Shown here: positions 1 to 11,613 of the stretch, in pieces
How the letters are laid out: every line of letters begins with the position of its first letter
How positions within the stretch are numbered: the first letter of the stretch is position 1
Notes under the pieces: generated by a model
Databases searched by the model: none
What the model was told of the DNA's origin: nothing
The model's input: the letters and a program-made list of their open reading frames with translations, nothing else
From: Trichinella spiralis
Lineage: Eukaryota; Nematoda; Enoplea; Trichinellida; Trichinellidae
Direction of reading: 5' to 3'
Assembly (NCBI GenBank): GCA_000181795.3
Contig: CM012954.1
Location: forward strand, 15,627,126-15,689,514
Length of the DNA stretch: 62,389 bases
Made by a program: the position numbers and the translations under genes

Positions 1-1725
1 CTCCAGGCATGAGCTAGCCACGTTAATCAAGCGAACAAGCGCTACGCTATTGATAACGCAACCATGCCACGTTAATTAATAAGTGCAATGCATATAAAGC
101 CCCGCTCAACGTTAAAGCATAGCAAAGCACGGCATTCAACGACCAAGACGGATGAAGGGCTATTGCACAAAAAACCAACCAGAATAACATAAACAATGAG
201 AATTTCGAAATCTGCATTATTTAATTAACTTATTTGATGATATACAAGACAATTACAATACGCTTGTAATTTTTTGGATTAAAAAATGGAAAACTGAAAA
301 AGCAGTATCCAGCTCTTCTAAGATATGCAGCGCAAATCATTTATGGGCAAATTACTGAATGTAGTTTTCATTTCATGTATTGAACGATTAGTAATTACAA
401 GAAAACCAATGACTCATATCAGCTTCATCTTATGTGTGTATTTGTGAATATTCACCACTCCCGCTCTAAACATTAAACGTACAATTCATAGCTCAGCAGT
501 GCTCTTTCAACGCTTTCTCCAGGCATGAGCTAGCCACGTTAATCAAGCGAACAAGCGCTACGCTATTGATAACGCAACCATGCCACGTTAATTAATAAGT
601 GCAATGCATATAAAGCCCAGCTCAACGTTAAAGCATAGCAAAGCACGGCATTCAACGACCAAGACGGATGAAGGGCTATTGCACAAAAAACCAACCAGAA
701 TAACATAAAAAATGAGAATTTCGAAATCTGCATTATTTAATGAACTTATTTGATGATATACAAGACAATTACAATACGCTTGTAATTTTTTGGATTAAAA
801 AATGGAAAACTGAAAAAGCAGTATCCAGCTCTTCTAAGATATGCAGCGCAAATCATTTATGGGCAAATTACTGAGATGTACTTTTTATTTCATGAATTGA
901 ACGATTAGTAATTACAAGAAAACCAATGACTCATATCAGCTTCATCTTATGTGTGTATTTGTGAATATTCACCACTCCCGCTCTAAACATTAAACGTACA
1001 ATTCATAGCTCAGCAGTGCTCTTTCAACGCTTTCCCCGGGCATGAGCTAGCCACGTTAATCAAGCGAACAAGCGCTACGCTATTGATAACGCAACCGTGC
1101 CACGTTAATTAATAAGTGCAATGCCTATAAAGCCCCGCTCAACGTTAAAGCATAGCAAAGCACGGCATTCAATGACCAAGAAGGATGAAGGGCTATTGTA
1201 CAAAAAACCAACCAGAATAACATAAAAAATGATAATTTCGAAATTAGCATTATTTAATTAACTTATTTGATGATATACAAGACAATTACAATACGCTTGT
1301 AATTTTTTGGATTACAAAATGGAAAACTGGAAAATCAGTATCCAGCTCTTCTAAGATATGCAGCGCAAATCATTTATGGGCAAATTACTGAGATGTACTT
1401 TTTATTTCATGAATTGAACGATTAGTAATTACAAGAAAACCAATGACTCATATCAGCTTCATCTTATGTGTGTATTTGTGAATATTCACCACTCCCGCTC
1501 TAAACATTAAACGTACAATTCATAGCTCAGCAGTGCTCTTTCAACGCTTTCCCCGGGCATGAGCTAGCCACGTTAATCAAGCGAACAAGCGCTACGCTAT
1601 TGATAACGCAGCCATGCCACGTTAATTAATAAGTGCAATGCCTATAAAGCCCCGCTCAACGCTAAAGCATAGCAAAGCACGGCATTCAACGACCAAGACC
1701 GATGAAGGGCTATTGTACAAAAACC
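1..1725. repeat. Tandem satellite, 516-517 bp unit, about 3.3 copies
   Basis: Units begin at 1, 517, 1034 and 1551, each opening with a CTCC/CCCC-aggcatgagc junction. The first three are full length and the fourth stops near 1725, where the sequence changes abruptly. Copies differ by only a few substitutions and one-base indels, so the array is young or homogenised. Each unit contains a short direct repeat (ccacgttaat, twice), a TATAAAG motif and a perfect 8-bp stem (aattacaa/ttgtaatt, 5-base loop) running into a T-run. No open frame is conserved across copies. The array starts at the window edge, so its true length is unknown. Confidence 0.95.
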
Positions 1726-2175
1726 ATATATTAATAACAATCAAATATTAATATAGAACAATAGAAGTACAGAAGAACTGTTGATATTGACCAAAAATGC
1801 ACCGACGGGACCTACACACATGCATACGAGTATTTTTATTGTACACTGACGACAAGTAGTTGACAATTTGACTAAAAGATTTTTTTGAAATTTAAGAATG
1901 GATTATGACTGACAATTGATTATGCCCATCTGCTGAATTCTACTTGTAACTATCAAGCAGTGATGCAGAGGAAAAAGAATAAAGCAGCAAAAGAACAATA
2001 AGTACAGATTGATAAGTAGTCTGGAACGACGATATGCAAAAATGAATCGTGAACTAAGAATATCACCAGAAAAAAAATGCAATTTTTGATTTGCAATAAA
2101 TTTAGATATATATATATATATATTCAAAGATTCGGTGCAGACGTGTGTGTGTGTGTGTGTGTAAAAAGAGAGAAC
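1726..2175. other. Intergenic, AT-rich, with simple repeats
   Basis: No coding exon is supported on either strand. A TA run lies near 2106-2122 and a TG run near 2143-2161. The stretch is the likely 3' flank of the minus-strand GRAM gene that ends at 2176. Confidence 0.6.
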
Positions 2176-5100
2176 CTACAGAGACCATCTGAAACCAGCT
2201 TCAGCAGCTGCTGCTAGCAGGTATTGCATACAATCATCGCGGTCAACAATTCCAGCAAAAACATAAGGCTGTGAAATTGCACAGTTTCACTTTTAAGCAT
2301 TGAAAAAATAAAAAATAAGAAAATATACGAGAACAACCCGTACCTTTTGTCTTCCAACTGTATACACTTCGATTGCCATGCCGTCGTTGAAGGAAAAATA
2401 TTTCACAAGCCGTCCTTTGGTTATTGTCAAAATTTTGCCAAATTCAATGCTAAACGAGGTTGATTTTGTACTTCTTACTGGAACATAATCAAATCGGATA
2501 TGCCTGCAATTGTGCAAAGAATTATGTTCTGTAAAGTTACGCGAGCATCAAAGAAAAAGAGAGATTCGTTCCAGAGAGGTTTTTTGTCCTCTCTTTCACT
2601 GAACCCACTCACCTGTTGCTGATGTACATACGGCCAGTGCCAACGACGTATGGAAATCGTTTCTGCTTGTCCAATAAAACGCAATGCCAAGCAGATTTTT
2701 CATTGTCTACTAAAAATGAATTATGAAAAATTTTACGAAAAAAAAATATATGCTACTACTTTTCACAGAATAACGTTTTTGATCTTCAATATGATTGGAT
2801 TCAGTGGTTGCACTGTTGCCAACCTTGTGCGTAGAGGATGAACGTTGTTGCATGCCCTGCAAATGAACTGATCACACATGGCGCAAACAGTGACGATATG
2901 AAATCTGAAATACAGCTTCGGAAGATCTGCTGGCAACGTTTGATGGAAGTCGATCATAGAACCAAACAATCAGATCCAGTTGATGGCGCAAACGAGGAAA
3001 GCGAAAATACAAATACTGCATGATGAACAATTTTCCAGCAATGCCGAAGCCTAAATTGTGTACGGGGTAGACCCTGAGTATTCATCAAAGACATGCCGCT
3101 TCACATTTTGATTAGTTGTATATTTTGCGTAGAACTCTGATTGGTTTTGAATTTTATTGGTTTATACGGCGGCTAAATTTTATTAGATGTTGTTGCGATG
3201 AATTTTACTCGCTGTTGGGAATCTCAATTTTACTGGTTGTCATATTCATGCATTCTATTCGTCAAATTTTGGTTTCTTTTTAATGGTCACTTTTCTATTC
3301 TAAGCTTTACTGTTTATCTTCTATATGTATATTAGTAGTAGCTAAATTATACATTTAAAAGCTGACTAGCACGTTAAAATTATAAGTTTATTAACAAATT
3401 TGCTTGTGGTTTCATTTTTGTGCATAATTATATTCATAGAACTGCTGATCAGATCTAAGAAATTCGCTTTACTTTAATTTAAACTGACTTGGTTTATTGC
3501 GTGTATAATATCGAGCATTTTAAAGGCCTTGTTCAAAAGTTTGCTTCCTATTAATTTGTTTCTTAATTTGATGAAGTTAAATATTAGTTTAAATTAAAGT
3601 ATAAATTGAATTTAGAAGTTATGGATGCTATAGGTAAGAAAGATCACGTGGATTCACCATTTCACTGAATTTCATTAAATAATTAATTGTAATTAATTTT
3701 ACCACATAAATATTATAAAATAGTAAAGCTTTGAATATTAGAAAACTGACCATTGAAATGAAATCAAAATTTGACAAATAGCACGCATTACAATGACAAC
3801 CAGTAAAAATTTAGGTATGCGACAACGAATAAAACTCATCGCAACAGCAACTAATGAAATTTAGCCGGCATGAAAACCAATGAAATTTAAGGCCAATCAA
3901 ACGTCGATCGGCATGCCTTTGAAGTACACTCGGGTACTCGGTTCAGTAAAATAAATAAATAAATAAATAAATAAATAGAAAATATTACCCAAAAATGTTA
4001 AAAATTGAGAAGTTGTTAGAAGAATGGATAAAACAAAGTAAAAAAGGACAATAAGACAAAATCGGAATGTCAAATTCGGATTTTCCCATATTAATAAGCT
4101 AAAATTATTAGCAAATAATGTAAACAGTACTTTTCTTTCTTAAAATAGACTTGGGAATGAATCAGAATTTTAAAAGTACTTTTTAAATTTTTCCAAAATT
4201 TCCGCTCCATAGTGCAAGCAAAGTTGAACTTGACGAGCAACCTCGGATATAAGTTGACTTCCTTGAGGTATGCTTTCACTGATGTTCTGCGGATGTGAAG
4301 CAAAATTGCAAAATTTGATAAATACATGAACATGAAAAGAACAATTTACCTTGGTGCAGTGCCTTCTGGGTAGAATGTTTATTCCGAACGAAATACCGCA
4401 GCAGTGATCGAAGTAATTGAGAAGCATTTGGAATAAAATCAAAAACAAAAACACGCTAATCAAACAGCCTCGATATATGCAATACAGGGATGTCTGAAAT
4501 GTTGGGAAAATTAAAGGTTGAAACGAGCAATTCGATTTGGAACAATTTCACATGCCCAGAATAACAACAGTGTGGACAGTGGATTACGCCAAAGAAACAA
4601 ATCTCTCAGTCCGAGAAATGTTTCCAAATACGGTTGACATTCATCGTCTAATATTTGAAATAAAAGTGTGGAATAGAAAATTATTATTAAAATTGGAGAA
4701 ATAAAATGGAAATTATGGAAAAAAAATCTTACAACATCTTCGCATGTTTCGATTTAGGCTAAAAATTTAAATTCCAACTGTAAAACGAGACAACGCAAGA
4801 AAGAAGAAACTGAACATCAACTACTACTCGAATAGATTCAACGGTGGGCGGACATTTTCGCTTTCCACAGAAACAGTTTCATTGGTGTGTGACAAACATT
4901 CCAATATTTCCGCAACAAATATTAATACATTTGCAAAAAGCCTCTTCCACAACGAGCCAGGGGGTGCTGAAGAAAAATTTGAAAAATAGAAACAAAAAAT
5001 TCCCATCAAATTGATTGATCTGTGTAATATTTCATTCAAATTATTACTGCCTTCCCCCCCCCTTTTGTTTTAAGTAACAAGTGTCATAGAAAAAGGAAAT

Positions 5101-5531
5101 ATGTGAAATTAATAACTGATCGACAAAAAAACAACAACAGACCTTCTGAATGGAAGAGATCGGCAATATTGACGGGTGTAAGTCGATTGCCACCAGTGTT
5201 CGGATATCTGAGAGAGTATTTTGAATAAAATCAACGATGGATTTTTACAACACGATATCCCACCCCCCCCCTTCAACAATTGTTGCGCTACGTCCAACTT
5301 ACGAATGGTCGTCGTGACGTCGGCTCAGTGAAACAATGCTGTCCGAACGTTGTGAATCACTTTCCAATGTTGCAGTGGTCGAAGTCAAAGTTGCCACGTG
5401 CACATCCACTGGCAAAAGAAAATAAATATATACATTTTAATATTCAAAATTTCAAAATATTGGAATAGAATTTTACACGAACTGCAGCCGTGTTGAATGG
5501 AATCGATCGACTGGTCATCATCAGTGTCCAT
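2176..5531 (-). CDS. GRAM-domain membrane protein, GRAMD4-like
   Basis: Exons in coding order: 5531-5483, 5408-5303, 5207-5143, 4966-4828, 4758-4733 (26 nt), 4647-4552, 4468-4350, 4286-4180, 3050 to about 2889-2895, 2709-2613, 2503-2344, 2268-2176; roughly 400 residues. The N-terminus is acidic and serine-rich (MDTDDDQSIDS). A middle part with WRNPLSTLLLF and the hydrophobic ISVFLFLILFQMLL looks membrane-inserted, and a second membrane-like part holds LDLIVWFYDRLPS. The C-terminus (GRMYISNRHIRFDY ... DRDDCMQYLLAAAAEAGF) has the shape of a GRAM domain, a PH-like lipid-binding fold. The order of membrane segments then GRAM resembles GRAMD4; that name is inference. Phases match at most junctions. 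Two are unsettled: the 4552/4468 intron (alternative acceptor giving a start at 4489) and the 4180/3050 intron, which is one base out of phase. Confidence 0.6.
3061..3946. mobile_element. Foldback/MITE-like element with long terminal inverted repeats
   Basis: The left arm (about 3061-3312) matches the reverse complement of the right arm (about 3722-3946) over roughly 220-250 bases with scattered differences. Shared blocks include catgccg, gttgcgatga, tactggttgtcat, gtcaaattttg and the inner aagctttac. The roughly 410-base centre is AT-rich and has no open frame. It is a non-autonomous DNA-transposon relic, and the arm divergence suggests it is not recent. It lies in an intron of the GRAM gene, its left end about 10 bases from a splice acceptor. 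I could not define a clear target-site duplication. Confidence 0.75.
3947..3977. repeat. (TAAA)n simple repeat
   Basis: About eight TAAA units directly abut the right end of the inverted-repeat element. Confidence 0.9.
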
Positions 5532-5740
5532 TGCAAGTGGCTTTCTTTGCAAATTAATAAATGAAATTATAACAGAAAAAAATAGCCAAAAAAATTAAAC
5601 ATGTATGGTATTGAAAAATACAATAAGTAAATAAAAACAAACTTCAAACTCAAATGAGTAAAATGTTCAAGAATATATATAATGTATATACGGTTGGTTG
5701 CTTTATTCTATCAGTCGAGTAAATAAATGAGCGAAGCAAA

Positions 5741-5741
<1 letters not shown>

Positions 5742-5813
<72 letters not shown>
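5742..5813. repeat. (CA)36 microsatellite
   Basis: An uninterrupted 72-base CA run between the GRAM gene's 5' end and the stop codon of the next minus-strand gene; likely polymorphic. Confidence 0.97.
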
Positions 5814-5816
<3 letters not shown>

Positions 5817-5834
5817 AGGCAGAAAAAATGTCAA

Positions 5835-7049
5835 TCAAGTGGTGACGTTGTTACTGTTGACCACCGTATGCAAGCAGGTCTCGGCTAGTGCGGCGGCATT
5901 TTGTCGCTTTACAGCAGCGCCGGCGCAAACTTGGACCTCGTCTTCGTTGAGACCTCCAAATTGGATGGTCAAATCCGGCTTCCAAAAGCCTGGGACATTC
6001 TGAAGCACGTAGCGCCAGTGGCGCAAATCAGGCTGGGTGATTCGGTTACCGGCGATGACTTCGGTCAGACGTTCGGCTCGACCGTCGGTCAGCTTGCCAA
6101 TGAGGATCAGGGAAAAATTGGCCGGACTCTGGTCTTGGTAGCTGAATTCGATCAAGCTGTGGCGCAGCTTCAACTGGTCGGTCAAGTATTGGTCGATCAG
6201 CTTGACGGCCGTTTTGGTCTCTTCGTCCGGCGAGTAGATCAACAAGCAAGTGACCACCATCCTCGGCTGTTCGTGCAGCCAACCTATACCTTGGAGCGCT
6301 TCTTGGGCCTGCTGGTCGAAACATACGGCCGGCGTCAGCACGCTCCAGTCGACGAACAGCGTAGTCAGGTTGGGAAAATACTTCATCAACGTGCTGAAGA
6401 AGAACTCGTTGACGGGCGTGACGTCGCAGTGGAACGAACAGAGCGACAACAGCTGAACGCAGGGCAGAATCAAGCCGGTCCTCATCGACACCAGATCGCT
6501 CATACGGAACGGCTCGTTGCCGACGAAGTTCAAAATCTCCAAGTTGAGCATCACCGCCGGCAACAGCACATCCAACAATTTGGTCTCCATCGACGACACG
6601 GTCAAGCCGATGATGGACAAGTTGTCGAACAGCGCGGCCAACCTCCCGACAACCTCTTCGTCCAAGAACATCAAATCGACCAATTCGACCATGGTCAACG
6701 AGGGGCTTTTGCACAGCATGTCGCACAGTTGGTCCACCTCCATCCGGCACTGGCGTAGCATCAAGCAGCCCAGACGTGAGAAAAATTGCCCCTGGTCAGC
6801 GCTGAGCACGTGGGCGTGGAATTCGTCCCAAAATCGACCGGCGCCGAATATTTCCAGACACGTCGGAACCATCATCAAAGCCGACTGTTTGGACAGTCGA
6901 ATCAACTGCGCTTTGGCCAAGCGTTCTTTGCCGATGAAGCCGAACTGCGAACCGTGCCTGAAGCACCAGCTCACCGAACGAATCGGCGTCACGTAATTTC
7001 GACGTTCCGTAGCCCAGAGTAGCATGGTCGACGTCAGCGTGGAAAAAGC
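5835..7049 (-). CDS. Unrecognised leucine-rich protein, last exon (about 404 residues)
   Basis: One long open exon starts after an acceptor (ttcattcgcag) at 7050 in phase 0 and stops at 5835-5837. The first in-frame ATG is at 7025, and the exon reads back eight residues (AFSTLTST) to the acceptor, so at least one upstream exon probably exists. I could not find it between 7050 and 8773. The protein is rich in leucine with irregular LRR-like stretches (for example MLNLEILNFVGNE, and YFPNLTTLFVDW). That resembles the ribonuclease-inhibitor-like LRR part of F-box/LRR proteins, but no F-box is visible. GC content is well above the flanks, as expected of a coding exon. I do not recognise a family. 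Confidence 0.7.
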   Translation of the reverse strand, partial: AFSTLTSTMLLWATERRNYVTPIRSVSWCFRHGSQFGFIGKERLAKAQLIRLSKQSALMMVPTCLEIFGAGRFWDEFHAHVLSADQGQFFSRLGCLMLRQCRMEVDQLCDMLCKSPSLTMVELVDLMFLDEEVVGRLAALFDNLSIIGLTVSSMETKLLDVLLPAVMLNLEILNFVGNEPFRMSDLVSMRTGLILPCVQLLSLCSFHCDVTPVNEFFFSTLMKYFPNLTTLFVDWSVLTPAVCFDQQAQEALQGIGWLHEQPRMVVTCLLIYSPDEETKTAVKLIDQYLTDQLKLRHSLIEFSYQDQSPANFSLILIGKLTDGRAERLTEVIAGNRITQPDLRHWRYVLQNVPGFWKPDLTIQFGGLNEDEVQVCAGAAVKRQNAAALAETCLHTVVNSNNVTT

Positions 7050-8773
7050 CTGCGAATGAAACTGAAAGCTAGACTGAAAATTTCAACCAACAAATTTATA
7101 CAAACTTCTCACTGTACTGATTGTGGATGTTTTTTCTTTTTCAAAAAAAATGATAAACCAACAAAATTCACACTCAACCCCGCCCCTTCTCATTCTGAAA
7201 ATTGAAAACATCCGCCACGTCGACTAAAATTGTTCAATTGCTAATTGAACTGAATTATTTGGCTAATTAAAAGCGAATAACCTGAAGCCAACTTTTTTTC
7301 GAAAACAAAGCATAAAACAACAAAAAGACAAATAATCAGCTCGGCTCGATTAAAGTTCCATTTTTAATAATACAACTAATGTTTACATTTTCACGTTAGC
7401 TTTTATTACTGATTGTCACGAAGGATCCAGAAAAATATCAAATGCAACCAATAATGATGCTTGAAAATAAATAATAATAACAGAAATGAAAATGTAAATT
7501 CGTTGAAAATTCATACAAATAATGCTAAACAAAAAGATAAATATAACAAGCTCATCACGTTAGATGCTACATGTTCACTTTAGATGTATGAGCTAAGAAA
7601 CTATACAACAAAAGAGAATGCTTTCAGCCCGAGAACCTAAAGAATAAGATAAAATAACATGTGTGTGTATGTCTGCATTAATCACATTGAGCAAAAATTT
7701 TATTCAACTGAAATAATTCAAGTATACAGTATGTAAACTATGCAAAAGTATTAATCATTCATTCTGTAATTAAACTGCAAAACAATTCGCCCTGTCATAC
7801 AAAATACTGAATATCTACATAAACTGAAAATATATAGGATTTAAATTTTTTAAATGTTCAAAATAAAAAACACAATTTCATTGATTTTCCAAACTTTACA
7901 ACAACATTGGAAAATGACAGCTCGTTGAAAATAAAATTTTGAAGAAAACACATTCTATTCTATTTAAAAATTCAAATAATGTGAAAAAACATAAGCTAAC
8001 AATTCTACAAAATTTTTTTCATTCGTTGCCCGCCGCAGTTTTCGACATTTAAATCAAGTCCTCCTTAACTTTAGAAACTCTACATGTATCATAAATACAT
8101 TTATCGATTTGAAAATTACTAATCGGAAACAACAATTTTAAACGTCAACAATTTCACTTATTACTGTACGTTCGTAATTATCAAGTACAAATAATGTTTC
8201 AATTTTTTTACAAAATTTGTAAAAGTATTGTCAAGTGTGAATTTGAAAAAGCAACATGTACATGAAACTGATTCTTTTTAAAACTTAATATCAATTCTAA
8301 CTTTTACAGTTGACTATCACATTTTAAAAATTATAACAAAATGAAAAAAAAACAAAACACCTCTCATAAAAAATGGTTGATATTTTTGATGTAGTTGTAA
8401 AAATTTGAAAATTTTGTCCATTTAAATATGAGAAATTGAAAAGATTATTATTTTCTGGTGCTCGTGCGTGTCCACTAGATGAAGCGAGCATGTTTATATA
8501 GTTAGTTCGGTTGGATTTTTGTTTGCCAACGTTCCACCAGCAGCCACCGGCTGTTCAACCAACTGACAGTTGACGCGCACAATTGAGCAGATTAAATCAG
8601 CTAACAACCAGTCCTGTGGATTAGCTAATTTGAAATTAGCAATCTCGTTGGATGATTTTGTAAACAGCTCATTCTCAAAGATCGACGACAATCGCACGCG
8701 TGCACAACGCACACAACCGAGCTTGATCACCTGCCACTAACTGACGACTAATGATGACCAAGACTGCCAGCAA
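7050..8773. other. Intergenic/intronic stretch between divergent genes
   Basis: AT-rich with no supported exon. It must hold the 5' end of the minus-strand leucine-rich gene and the promoter of the plus-strand kelch gene. A TATATAAAC-like motif sits on the minus strand near 8493-8500. The minus strand of 8494-8730 stays open, but only with a non-ATG start, so it is not called. Confidence 0.5.
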
Positions 8774-11613
8774 ATGATTCATCATCAACTCCCTTTACCG
8801 GTGTGCTTGGTGTTGTTGTGGTCTGGTTGTTTGTTGAGATGGACATACGCCGCCGGCGGACCTTTGGAATGGAATCGTGTGGTGGAGAATGGTCAAACGT
8901 TGAGACCGGCACCGAGGAAGCATGCTGCCCTCGGTTACGATACGGTTCGTCATTATGTGGTCCTGTTCGGTGGTGAAGGCGAGAAAGGAAAAGTCTACAG
9001 CGACACTTGGATCTTCGACATACTAGCCGGTAATGTTGGAACCGTAAGATCGGTTCATCTGTGCAACAAATCCAGCAGCTTGTTGCAGCAGTGACGACAG
9101 AGATCTGTGAATTTAAATTTCCACAACTTCAGGTCGCTGGTATCCGGTGCAAAGAGAAACGCATCCGCCGGCAACGGCTGAGGCGACTTTCGGTCTGAGC
9201 GATGGCAAATTCTACATTGCCGGCGGCTGCAACAACACCGACTGCTCAGATGACATTTGGATGTTTTTGACCAGGCAAAAATAGAAACAGTGCTTTTCAC
9301 TTGTTCCGTACGAGATATTCGAATTTTGTCAACGTTTCAGCACATTCGAATGGAAGAAGATCGAAATTCAAGACGTGGTGAAACCGAAAAAACGACGCGG
9401 TGCAATTGGAGGCATTTTCCCTTGCAGTTGGAATTTCATATTCGGGTTGGGCACGTTGGACGGCACCTTCCTCGAAGATATCCATTACTACGGTGTGAAC
9501 ACAAACAGTTGGTTCAGAGGTGGGCAATTTTCCACTTTTACCGATAAATATTTATTTATTTATACCACGAAGCAACTTTACATTTACATTTACTGCATGC
9601 AGTGAACAATCGACACTGGGTATACAGTGCTACAGTGCCACATCCGCGCAAGCACACGTCAGCTGTGATGATTTCACCGAGCAAAATTCTACTCTACGGA
9701 GGCTGCATAAAGTTGGCTAATTAAATTGTTCGACTAAAAATGTGCAGAAATTAATGCTCAATGGCAAAATTTCAGACATGGTGCTTGTCCGTCGAGTGAT
9801 TCGTGGCTTTTCGATTTGCAAACCCAGTCATGGCAAAGTCTACCCAACTGTGCCGTGCCGAGGTAACTGTACTTTGAGATAGAGAGAGGAGTACTTGTTT
9901 ATTTGGACGACAATGACGTACAATGAAACTGTAAATAATAATTTCATTGATCAACAGTGAAACTGAAATTGTACATAAATAATTCATTTTTACAAATTGA
10001 AAACAATCAGTTTCTCACCTGATCAGAGTACGCATAATGATAATAGTAATATTGTTTACAGATATTCCGCTACAGCGGTTAACTTACAGACACAGGAAAA
10101 TCCCCAGCTCAAGCAAACGGCAGCACTGATTTATGGTGGAAAATTGGAAAGTTCTCAACATCTATTCGTCAGTTGGATGGTTGAAAGCCAAAATCATACC
10201 GTTGTTGATTGCTTTTTTAATCTTAGGGAAGAAGCCGACTGGACGAAGATGAAGTGGTCGTTTTCGACTCTGAAAAACAAACATGGTCAATAAGATCGGT
10301 AAGACCAGCGGTAAGTGTGAGAATGATGATTGGGATGGATGTTGTCGTTGGAACCTTTGAAATCAGCTTTGCCCGTCCTCTTTGTTCAAGATTGCTCCCC
10401 ATTTGCCAGAACAACGTTCCGGAGCGGCGATGGTGTCCGGCCTCACGGATGCTTACCTGTTCGGCGGCGAGACGAGCACTGGGTGATTTGGAGAAATTTA
10501 AATAAAATGCAAATTCACCATCTACCTATTTCTGTTTCAGCCGACTGTTGGACGATTTTTGGATGCTGACGGGCGACTGGCGCCAAAGTCCCGTCAAAGA
10601 ACCGTGCAAAGTGGTCACTTTCAACGCGTTCGCTTTGCACGGCTTGTTCATGTGCATAGGCTTCACTCTGATTCTCCCGATCGGTGCACTATTTGCACTG
10701 TACAACAGCGGCAAAAGCTGGTACAACAGTCACCAAGATCATACGGGCCACCGAAGTGACTCGTCGAATCGCATTCACGCTTCAATACAAGTAAGCGATA
10801 TGCAAATAAAAAGAAAAACCAATTTCATTCAACGAAACAGAAACTACATTGCACAAATCATTGCATACATGCATCAGTAATATTTACTTGGTGTTGTTTG
10901 TTGATTTACTTTTTGAAATTGAATGCGTTAACAAACGCCTTAATTAAGTGAAGCATTCCTTTTCTTTTTTTGAGTTCAATCAAAAACAAATACAAATTTA
11001 TATAATCAGCATAAAAGCATGATACAGTACGAACTGATGATATTCAGGTTTAAAGAGAAAAATATTTTGTAAATCAATCGAGTATTTTTTTTGTTTGTAT
11101 TCTCGTTCAAAAAATATTATTTTTGCACTTTCGAAATTTCAGATCGTTGGAGTGTGCTTTATAATTGCCGGTGCACTGAGTGCAATGGCAGCTCAAAGTG
11201 ACAGAAAACACTTCAACAGCGTGCATGCAATACTTGGCCTGATCATCCTTATTCTGCTTGTCCTACAGTGCTTGTTCGGACTGTGGTAATAATCACTGCT
11301 TCTTTTTCCAGCTTGTTTGTTTTTTTTCGTTTTTGTGCAATCTGTCGTTAATGCTGTAAACCATTACAGCGTGTTCATCAAAAAGGTGACTTCAATTCAA
11401 TTCCGTCGAGCACATCTGTGGATTGCGTTCGCGATACTAGTGATGGCATTTTTGAACACTTTCCTCGGCTTGCAACTGCTGGGGGCGCCGTCGACCGTGA
11501 CCATTGCCTTGGGTGGGCTTTTGATTGGCTTTTTAATTGTGCTAGCAATTCTGCTGCTCTACTCGGCCAGGTCGCCGGCCCAAGCAGCGTCACAGCCTCC
11601 ACGCTCTGATTAA
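8774..11613 (+). CDS. Kelch-repeat / cytochrome b561 fusion membrane protein
   Basis: Eleven exons: 8774-9029, 9133-9274, 9341-9519, 9603-9711, 9776-9862, 10062-10167, 10227-10310, 10367-10482, 10541-10790, 11143-11285, 11370-11613; 571 residues, all phases consistent. A signal peptide (PLPVCLVLLWSGCLL) is followed by about five kelch repeats to residue about 360, each with a GG or YGG strand and a later W (VVLFGGEGEKG; LLYGGCIK; YLFGGETSTG). Then come about five membrane segments. His at about 392 (ALHGLFM), 438 (RIHASIQ), 470 (SVHAILG) and 505 (RRAHLWIAF) fit the four heme ligands of the cytochrome b561 family, which moves electrons across membranes from ascorbate-like donors. The kelch propeller would face the outside or lumen. 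Intron 2 uses a GC donor. The substrate is unknown. Confidence 0.9.

Noticed and set aside
2838-3023. Plus-strand frame with a plausible-looking C-terminus (SEIQLRKICWQRLMEVD)
   Set aside because: The minus strand here is exon 9 of the GRAM gene, which fits in context with membrane-like text; no plus-strand splice partners exist.
5901-6758. Long open plus-strand frame (285 codons) opposite the leucine-rich gene
   Set aside because: It is the antisense of a GC-rich coding exon; the minus strand has the acceptor, the ATG and the protein-like composition, while this frame is Gln/Arg/His-rich with no motif.
8494-8730. Open minus-strand frame near the kelch gene start
   Set aside because: It begins only at a GTG codon and no donor joins it in phase to the leucine-rich exon.
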